Shown here one piece after another: positions 56,789 to 64,000 of a DNA stretch of 64,000 bases (position 1 is its first letter; each line of letters begins with the position of its first letter). This DNA comes from Copromyces sp. CBS 386.78 (Eukaryota > Ascomycota > Sordariomycetes > Sordariales > Sordariaceae), in the NCBI GenBank assembly GCA_030685235.1, contig MU839080.1, forward strand, positions 248,001 to 312,000, given 5' to 3'. The notes under the pieces are model-generated. The model was not told the DNA's origin, searched no databases, and was given only the letters and a program-made list of their open reading frames with translations. Made by a program: the position numbers and the translations under genes.

Positions 56789-58177
56789 TCAGGCAGACGA
56801 AGGCGCCATTCTCACAGCATCAGCACGCTCCTGCTCGAGGCCGACTTCGGTGCCAGCATGCTGCCTCTTCTCTGATCCGTGCAGCTCGTCTGGAAGCATC
56901 GGCCGGAGACCCCACCGGTCAAACATGGCCTTGTCCTCGTCCCATCCACTGCACGGTGTAGTCAGCATCTTTTCTCCTGTAAAGATTGCATTTGCTCCAG
57001 CCATAAAGCAAAGAACCTGCTCGGACTCTGTCAAATTGATTCTCCCTGCCGCAAGCCGAATCACCGAGCCTGGCAGAACAAGCCGTGCAGTGGCCACCAT
57101 CCGGACGGTATCGTGGAAGGTTACGGTCGATTCCGGCTCCCCGGTTTCCGATTTGGCGGCGCTGGCGTCTCCAAGTGGGGTTCCCTTGATGGGGACGAGA
57201 GCGTTGATTGGGAAGCTCTCCGGGTGGCTTTCCATCGTTGCAACGGTGTATAGGAAGCTCACACGGTCCGCGTCATCTTCACCGAGGCCGAGGATTCCAC
57301 CCGAGCAGACGTGGATTCCGGCCTGGCGGACGTTGTTGATTGTCTTGAGTCGTTCGTCGTAGGTCCGGGTTGTGATGACGTTTGGATAGTACTCCCGGGA
57401 GGTGTCGACGTTGTGGTTGTATGCAGTGAGTCCGGCATCGCGCAGTTCCGCCGCTTGGTTTCCGTCAATCATCCCTAGAGTGACGCAGGCCTCCATCCCG
57501 AGCTCCCTCACCCCTCTCACCATCGCTTTGATGTTCTTAAGGTTCGTCTTGCGGCCTCGCATGTCCCTCCAGGCGGCCCCCATGCAGAACCGAGTCGATC
57601 CATTTTCTTTTGCGATTTTGGCAGCCTGGAGGACCTCATCGACGGATGATATCTTTGTTGCCTTTACACCCGTCTTGTACCGGATCGACTGGGCGCAGTA
57701 GGAGCAGTCTTCTGAGCATCCACCTGTCTTGATGTTCATGAGCGTGCAGAGCTGGACGCTGGCGGGGTCAAAGAATCGTCGGTGGAGGGTTGACTGGAGA
57801 GGTGAGTGTTAGGCTACTTGGTAAATGTTTTGTGTTTCCTATCTTCTTCTGGTGCGCCTTACAGCCGAGTAGACCAATTCCATCAGCGGAGTTTGGTATA
57901 TTTCTCGGATCTCCTCCTTTGTCCAGTCATTCCTGGGCGCGTCTGCTGCAATGGTAGCCTGTAGGAGACTGTTCCGGCCAGCGAACGAGTCCGGCTTTTG
58001 GTACTTGTTTGGTGCCGGGCTGTTCACCACCTGGGAGCCTGCAGCCGACGAGAGTGAGCGGAATTGAGCGTGTAAAAGGCGGGATTGGGATCGCAGAGTA
58101 GATGAGGCGCTGTATTTTAACTGGGAAGTGCTGTAGAGACTCGCCGCTCTCTTGAGAGTCTGGTGGGTGTTTCTCAT
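56789..58177 (-). CDS. bio2: Biotin synthase, mitochondrial
   Basis: Minus-strand exons 58177..57863 and 57793..56789 give 439 residues. The 69-nt intron joins LMELVYSA to STLHRRFFDPASVQLCTLMN, as in the family. The first 45 residues are Arg/Ser/Leu-rich without acidic residues (MRNTHQTLKRAASLYSTSQL), a mitochondrial presequence. The radical-SAM cluster motif is intact (GGCSEDCSYCAQS, Cys-x3-Cys-x2-Cys). Other family motifs are present: FCMGAAWRDMRGRK, YNHNVDTSREYYP, GIHVCSGGILGLGE, and RLAAGRINLTE, then GANAIFTGEKMLTT. The enzyme inserts sulfur into dethiobiotin using [4Fe-4S] and [2Fe-2S] clusters. No stop or frameshift is seen, and no other biotin gene is nearby. Confidence 0.95.
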
Positions 58178-59835
58178 TTTAATATACTGGGCGGGCCGAG
58201 ATTGACGGGAATTCGAGGGTAAAAGAGTGAAAAGGCAACAGTAACTTACAATTCAGACCAAAAGTAAGCGAGTGACAAAAAGAACTCAACAAAAGAGCCT
58301 AATTGAAAAGTGTATTCTTATCTACAAACCCATTCTCCCAACCAGTCAAGTTAGGTTGAGCCCGTCCACCTCAACAAAGCTAATTCTGACCTACTGCCCT
58401 CTGCAACCTCACAGTGAACCGCACAACTCTCCCCCGAAAAAGTTTTTCTTAGCACCCACTATTAGTCGGTTGTTAAGTGGCTAACCCAACTACCCTTTTT
58501 TTTTGGTACTTTTAGGTACCTTCGGGCTAACAATTGTCTAACCCTCCATTTCAACAACGACGGAAGGATTCTAGAGAGTTAACCTCCGTATTCGACAACG
58601 CCGGTAGCTTTGAAGCCGAGCTCTTCGAAATTCACTACTTAAGGAAGATAAAGGGGCGCCGAGGACAATACTATCTACCGGGCTTCCGACGACGCTGCCG
58701 AGCGACGACGCCAGCTTAAGGTGCGATGATGGACCACACCGAATGACAACTACCTCGAAAACTCTACCTTAGGACGCCGCTTACCGGACCTAAAACGGCC
58801 TGGGCCGCATTCTAATCGTCAAATCTTCCTCAATCCTCTCTCTTTATCAACTAAAGGAGGACGGCGGACCAATTTTGGGGTTTTTTTTTTCCCCTTGTGG
58901 TTTCCCTCCAACAGCGTTGACCTCTATCCCTCAAAATTAGCTACGGAATTTGTAGTAGTCCGCGCCCTAGGGCACGGACAGGACGAGGGCTCAACCCGAC
59001 AGCGAATGCTGAATTGGGGCCCCTAATTAAGGTATCTCTTTTCGGGAGCGATGCAAAAGTAAAGGCAATAAGCCGTAGTTTGCGCTCTACTTTTTAGGGG
59101 TTATAGAAGGAGGATTTGGGCCAATTTCTGGTATCTAGGTAGCTTGCGCACGTTGCGTATGGGGTCTGAGACGTTTCTAGGCCAGACGAGTAGGTGGATT
59201 CGCTTCGCCAGCCAACCAACTCTCATAGTCCCGTCCCTCTGAGAAAAAGACCGACTCTCAGAGGGACTATGAGAGTTGGTTGGCTGGCGAAGCGAATCCG
59301 CCTAACCGACGAGTAAATATTTGGGAACTTTGGAAGGTATTGAGGAATTTGACGGAGTTAGTGTTGATGTTCGAGGGAAGTTAGACGGCAAGAGGAAGGA
59401 GTTCCGGTCGAGGAGGGCGGTGGAGTGCATATGGTGGTCAATAAGCGGGCAATTGAGGCATCTTCTTCGTTGCCCACCGCTGTAGTAAGATTTAAGCTTG
59501 AATTGGGGTGCGGGGAAACATCCGAACAAACGGCTCATGATCGTGAGAGAAGTTGTTGGAAAAGATTTCATTTGGAAGACGGGAATCGTTAGTCTTTCTT
59601 TCTTTTCCCTGTTCGAGGGGACATGAACGAACATTTGAACTTGGCTGGTGTCTTTATTCCTTTTCCTCGGGAGAATCGTCACCGCTCCAAGACCGAGATC
59701 CGGCCCTACCCAAAATGCCGTATGATATAGACTAGACGCTCCTTACTTTCATCGATATAATAATACAAAAAGTTTAATAATCCTATACTGCCCGTTAGCT
59801 CCTAGCACCACATCACAAATTAGCCACGAGGGAGC
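58178..59835. mobile_element. Intergenic region with probable non-autonomous transposon remnant
   Basis: The composition from about 58460 to 59305 (repeated TTAGG, CTAAC and TAAGG words) differs from the neighbours. The stretch opens with GTCGGTT at 58463 and closes with its complement AACCGAC at about 59310, just outside the long fold-back palindrome. The only coding-like stretch (58534-58719) matches no family I know. No clear target duplication is visible, so the borders are guesses. Confidence 0.35.
59191..59304. repeat. Long fold-back inverted repeat
   Basis: The left arm (59191-59244) and right arm (59256-59304) are complementary over about 49 positions, with one mismatch and one 5-nt bulge. 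They are separated by an 11-nt loop. Part of each arm reads CGCTTCGCCAGCCAACCAAC. This would form a very stable hairpin. Confidence 0.92.
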
Positions 59836-61522
59836 TCAGACAGCTTCCCAATCCATGGCATCCACCATAAACTCCCACTGATCCGCATCCTGCGCCGCCC
59901 AATCCATCATGGTCGCATCGCCATCCTCATCATCATCATCCGCCCAGCTCAGCGACTTGGACTGCGCGCCCTTTTCCAGACCGCCCTCCTTGTCCCTGAC
60001 ATGCCACTCGGCAATCAAGAACGCCGCATCAAACCCCTGGAAGATCGTCTCCAGCATCTTGTCCACATCATAACTCTCCAGCGGCGCCGTCAGCTTCCGC
60101 CGCTCATGCTCCTCCGCCTCCGAATCGGCCGTCTTCCATCGGTTTCGCAGGTCCTTTGCCCGCTGCAGTTGCTTGCGCACCTCTCCCTTGCCTAAAATAT
60201 CATGCAGCGGGTGAACAGGCGAATCGAACGCTTCCAACACATGAGCGTGGTACCGATGCTGAAACTTTCCCCCACCAGCAACTGCTGCTTCCCCCGCCGC
60301 AGCACGATTAGGTGAACCCTCCTTAGGACTTCCCCCACGACTGCCTCCCCTACTCCCTCCACTTTGACCCTGCCCACTGAACCGACTCCCCGCCAACCCC
60401 TTCCCATTTCCCTTTTCCCGAATCCCATCTCCACGAACCGTAATCCCAAACACCCCCAACAAGTGAACCAGCGCGCGCTCGATGAGCATGTAGTACTCAA
60501 AGAAATCAAGCTTGAACATGATCTCCCCCTCGTTGAGCACGCCGCCGCTGATGACGGCGTCGCCGCGCTTGGGGTCGCGCCCCTTAAGCGCGAGGGCGTA
60601 GCCCGAGGCCAGGAAGGGCAGCTTCCATTTGAGCCGGCGGACGATCTTGGTGTAGCGGATCAGTTCGTGTTTGGCGGAGGGGCTGACGCGGACGGGGGAT
60701 TCGGGGGCGATGGGGGAGGTGTTGCTGGTGGTTGCGGCGGTGGTTCTGATTGGGATAGAGGTGGTGGTGATGGGGGCGACGGCGGCGGTTGGCTTTGGTT
60801 GAGCTTGAGCCTGCGGCTGTAGTTTAGGGGAGACCCGGGCCCTTGGTGGAGAACGAGGCTTGACGGGCGCTGCTGCTGCTGCCGCCGCTGGTGGTGAAGG
60901 AGGAGGAGGTGATTGCTGCTGAGGCTCGGGGTCTGGCTTTGGGATGTATTTCATGAGTTGCTTTTTGCGTGGTGGCCGGTTCCTCTTGGACTTTGGGCCT
61001 GGGCCATGGCGGAAGGAGTCGCCTTCATCGTGGGAATCTAGACACAGGTCAGCAACTGGTCATCAGGTCATGGTGGAAGTGCGGTTGGAAGGCCATTGAT
61101 GGAGTGTCATTTGGCAACTGGCATGAGAGACCCAATGCTTCCACTTGTATAGAGATCCCCGTTGATACGATATTCTCGGCGATATGGCATATGCCATCCC
61201 CTGAGGACATGCATGCTCCATGACTGGAACAGCTTCAACAACCGACGTCATCATGCGTTCGTTCCTCCGTCCATGCCTGGAACAACCATCTATAACTCCA
61301 TCGATTGTCCACTCATCGGTGTGGTCCTCCGTATCATGAAGGTCCTGAGTGCCGGGCTTCGATTCCAGGACATGGGGCCAAGGCGGGGTAGGAGGGTGTG
61401 AAGATGGCTCGGGTTCAGCTGCTGGGTGACTCACGGTGAGAATGAGACGGCGGCGGCGATAAGGATGGCGGTGGTTGATGTGCCTTTGGGGCATGTATCG
61501 AGTTCATTAACCCTCCTGCCAT
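59836..61522 (-). CDS. Conserved fungal hypothetical protein
   Basis: Minus-strand exons 61522..61435 and 61037..59836 give 429 residues. The first exon (MAGGLMNSIHAPKAHQPPPS) was added because its GT donor and the TAG acceptor at 61038 join in phase to a His/Asp then basic segment (GPKSKRNRPPRKKQLMKYIP). The N-terminal third is Pro/Ala/Thr-rich and disordered. The central block looks globular (HELIRYTKIVRRLKWKLPFL, then GEIMFKLDFFEYYMLIERAL), interrupted by a Gly/Ser insert. The second block (FQHRYHAHVLEAFDSPVHPL, SYDVDKMLETIFQGFDAAFL) is followed by an acidic Trp-containing tail. The basic cluster may be a nuclear signal. I do not recognise the family and assign no function. The 397-nt intron is long for this window. 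Confidence 0.75.
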
Positions 61523-62119
61523 TGTGAAAGTGCGGTTGCGTGTAGCTGGTCGAGTGCGGTCAGGCGACGGAAAGCGAATGCGGCTGGACTATAACAGTAA
61601 AAGTTAAGCGATGACGGCTGAAGAGGAGCTGTGAGGCTATATAGATCGTGGTGTTGAGATCCAGAAGATGACGACGGTTCCACGGGCAGGCAAGTATTTG
61701 CTTGCTCCGTTCTGTTTGGATGAAACTTGCATCATGGACCGCTGTTCCCTGCACACTTCAGTTGGCTAGGGCTATCAATTTGACGTCTCCATCGCAAAAC
61801 ATGCCTCGGTCATTTCGGCTGGATGGGGGAAAGAATTCTACAGTAGATGCGTTGTACACAAGGAACACTTCTTTCGCATCGCCAACATTCATTCGAGACT
61901 ACAAGTTGGTTCCATGTTCAACAGACACTGTCATTAAGCATTGCGGCAACATCAACAGCGGCCGCCCCACGCGCATGAACCTCAATATCTTCACCATCGC
62001 ACATCTTCACGAAAAGCAGGGGAAAAAAAAAACAAAAAAAAAACACAATCTTCTTCCTCACACCCCAAGCACGCAGCCCAGGATTGCAATGAAGAAAGGG
62101 TTGAGCACAAACAAGTAGT
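61523..62119. other. Intergenic region hypothetical gene / U2 3' flank
   Basis: The promoter side of the hypothetical gene and the 3' flank of U2. An A-rich stretch lies at 62023-62044. Nothing else is seen. Confidence 0.4.
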
Positions 62120-62312
62120 AGTGGTTCGCGTCACCTGGAGACAGTGTAATACCAGGGACACAGTGGCCGGTAATCATAGGCAAGCCTAGAGGAAAACCAA
62201 CCGAGTTGCAAAAATTAGAATAATCACGATTGTACTCCGTAGAGCACTTTCAGAGATTAAACTGAAAAGAACAGATACTACACTTGATCTAAGCCAAAAG
62301 GCAAAGAGAGCT
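62120..62312 (-). ncRNA. U2 spliceosomal small nuclear RNA
   Basis: On the minus strand the transcript begins about AGCTCTCTTTGCCTTTTGGC, then TTAGATCAAGTGTAGTATCT, the near-invariant U2 5' region. It contains GTAGTA, the branch-site recognition sequence. Stem IIa-type sequence (GTTCTTTTCAGTTTAATCTC) follows, then an Sm-like site (AATTTTTG, plus-strand 62209-62216). A 3' stem-loop IV has the typical loop (CTGGTATTACACTGTCTCCAG, two halves pairing). The length of about 190 nt agrees with U2 elsewhere. The 5' end is set by alignment to the conserved start and the 3' end is approximate. A CTATTTAAG element lies about 60 bases upstream. Confidence 0.95.
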
Positions 62313-63291
62313 AAGGAAAAAAAGAAGGAAAAACCAGGTAAAAGTTGGGCGGGGGGAACGATCTTAAATAGGGATTCGTTCTGGTCTGTGCATTGTTGGT
62401 CATGGTCTGTGCACGGGTGCAAGCTGTGAAATTCTGGGTGGAGTCTCTTGCAGCTGTAGGACAGCCGTCAAGTGTCGGATGCTGTCCAGCTGCAATGACA
62501 GATTGCCGGCGGCAACTTGGCACCGCAGCTCAACTCCCCTCCAGCACCTTTACCTGTGTTGTGTTGCCGTCGACATCGAACTCCGATGTTGTGCAGCCTC
62601 ACTGGTCATTTTCCTTTCCATTTCGTCGCTGCAGCAGTATTGAAATATTTGTCATTCTGTCTACGGAATCTCTTGCTTTCGCCATTGCTGGAATATCAAT
62701 GCACCGTTTCCTCGCATTGTCCCTGACCTCCCATATTGTTACTTGCTATTTCCAGCAATTGGGCTTGAAATACCGGGAATAGTGACATCTATACGAGAAC
62801 TTGATTTTTTTTTTTTTTTTTTTTGGACTTCTTACAAATGAATTGGCTGCGGGAAATATCGGACTCGACCACCTTCCTGGCTTTCCCGCGCTCAGCCATC
62901 GCCAAGACCATGATGACTACTCCCAAGACAACTTTGCTCTTCTGTGATCACCACCAGCCAGTAGCGACGACGTGAGATGCGACATTTTTCTGCTGAGAAT
63001 ATGGTTCGGGGTAAAACCTGCCCGGCTGACACACCAACTACAACAATAAGTGATCAAGTTCAGTTCCGAACATGTCCGCGGTAGGAGTCAGCTGCCATAT
63101 GGCGATGACGACTTGACACAACCTTTGATATCACGAACGAACTTGAACCTGCTATAAAAAGGTCCAAGCGCATCATGTCCATGTATTATAGGGAGCGTAT
63201 TCAAACTCTAAGCACTGACAACATCATATCATCATCAATCATTGTCTCGTTCATAATTACACATCGTTGCAAAGCAAATCCTTACCTCCAT
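62313..63291. other. Divergent region U2 snRNA / FAD monooxygenase
   Basis: About 1 kb. The U2 promoter lies at the left, a T-run at 62805-62824, and the TATA box and leader of the monooxygenase at the right. No gene is supported. Confidence 0.4.
63153..63160 (+). promoter_or_regulatory. TATA box of the FAD monooxygenase gene
   Basis: TATAAAAA about 140 bases before the ATG, followed by a leader rich in ATCATC and CTC. Confidence 0.6.
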
Positions 63292-64000
63292 ATGGACCAC
63301 TGCGACGTCCTCATAGTCGGAGCCGGCCCAGTAGGGGCCACTCTAGCCCTCGAACTGGCTCTGCAAGGCGTATCCTTCCGCATCATCGACAAAAGCCCAA
63401 CCCGGTCAGAGCATAGCAGAGCCCTGGTCGTCCACCCTCGTACTCTGGAACTACTAGACCGCCATGGAGCCGTCGACAAGCTCATGGCTAGAGGTGCCAT
63501 TGCCCGTGGCGCCGTGATGAATATCAACCGGAAACTGGTGGCCATGGTGGACATGGATGATCTTGACATCACCGACACCAGCTTTCCCCTGCCTCTGATG
63601 GTTTCTCAAGCCGAGACCGAGAAGTTTATGGAGGAATCTCTGGCGCAGTATGGCAAAGCCGTTGAGCGGGGTTATACTGCCACGAGCATCGTCCAGGACG
63701 ACAACGGAGTTACCACAACCCTAGAGAAGCCAGACGGTACCCAGATAACGATCAGATCCAAGTACGTCGTCGGGTGTGACGGCGCCCACAGCGTGGTTCG
63801 GCATTCAGCAAAAGACCTGACCTTCGACGGAGACGCCTACCCACAGGATTTCATCCTCTGCGACGCCCGCCTTCGCAACTCCAACATCGCGCGGGACCGC
63901 TTCACCATCTGCTTCGGCGACACCGGTTTACTAGCCTTCTTCCCCATCTCACCCCACAGCAACGGCAACAACGAAGACGGTCTGATCCGCCTCATCGCAT
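63292..64000 (+). CDS. FAD-dependent monooxygenase (PheA/TetX-like), 5' part
   Basis: The frame opens at the ATG at 63292 and runs off the end with no stop; about 236 residues are visible. The N-terminus holds the FAD-binding dinucleotide fold (CDVLIVGAGPVGATLALELA, GxGxxG), then RALVVHPRTLELLDRHGAV. The second FAD motif reads YVVGCDGAHSVVR (the DG motif of aromatic hydroxylases), and GDTGLLAFFPIS follows. These features fit the class A flavoprotein hydroxylases, which use NAD(P)H and oxygen on aromatic or polyketide substrates. The substrate cannot be judged from the visible half. It may belong to catabolism or to a secondary-metabolite cluster that continues beyond the window. Confidence 0.9.
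   Translation, partial: MDHCDVLIVGAGPVGATLALELALQGVSFRIIDKSPTRSEHSRALVVHPRTLELLDRHGAVDKLMARGAIARGAVMNINRKLVAMVDMDDLDITDTSFPLPLMVSQAETEKFMEESLAQYGKAVERGYTATSIVQDDNGVTTTLEKPDGTQITIRSKYVVGCDGAHSVVRHSAKDLTFDGDAYPQDFILCDARLRNSNIARDRFTICFGDTGLLAFFPISPHSNGNNEDGLIRLIA

Noticed and set aside
58463..59310. A complete DNA transposon with defined ends
   Set aside because: Only seven bases match between the outer ends, there is no target duplication, and no transposase is recognisable; kept only as a low-confidence remnant.

Overview
The window is a gene-dense stretch of a filamentous ascomycete nuclear genome, most likely Sordariaceae (Neurospora/Sordaria-like). Support for this: short GT-AG introns with CTAAC-type branch sites, orthologs of conserved fungal genes on both strands, and single 5S rRNA genes scattered between protein genes, the arrangement known from Neurospora crassa. 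The lineage call is inference. No bacterial-style operons, CRISPR arrays or viral genes are present. A 10-base N gap lies at 34449-34458.

Layout. 1-11.6 kb: 3' part of spt6 (transcription elongation), osh3 (lipid transfer at ER contact sites) and a large mitochondrial PPR-like protein. 12.3 kb: a minus-strand 5S gene. 13.8-21 kb: prp6 (U4/U6.U5 snRNP), a small membrane-anchored protein and a Mug65-like dysferlin-domain protein. 21.5-26.1 kb is accessory in character: a second 5S gene identical to the first, a broken cytochrome P450, a CMD/AhpD-like gene, a diverged 5S copy and a 343-bp TA-flanked MITE. 26.3-44 kb: bud32 (KEOPS kinase), a glutamate-cysteine ligase regulatory subunit, AP-1 sigma, maf1 (Pol III repressor), ccz1 (Ypt7/Rab7 GEF subunit) and ptc2 (PP2C). 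46.8-55.1 kb: axl2, efm6 and a secreted double-psi beta-barrel protein. 56.8-64 kb: biotin synthase, a transposon-like stretch with a long fold-back palindrome, a fungal hypothetical gene, U2 snRNA, and the 5' part of an FAD monooxygenase that runs off the end.

Themes. Neighbours are mostly unrelated housekeeping genes. Several touch RNA biology: Prp6 and U2 are both spliceosomal, Maf1 represses the polymerase that transcribes the 5S genes, and Bud32 acts in tRNA modification; this looks coincidental. The most unusual signals are three GC-AG introns in three consecutive genes (aps1, maf1, ccz1); a 43-bp tandem duplication carrying the splice acceptor of the mug65-like gene; the three 5S copies (two identical, one decayed); a P450 relic; a MITE 230 bp upstream of bud32; a fold-back hairpin; and a probable assembly artefact next to the N gap. 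I found no convincing new multi-gene system.
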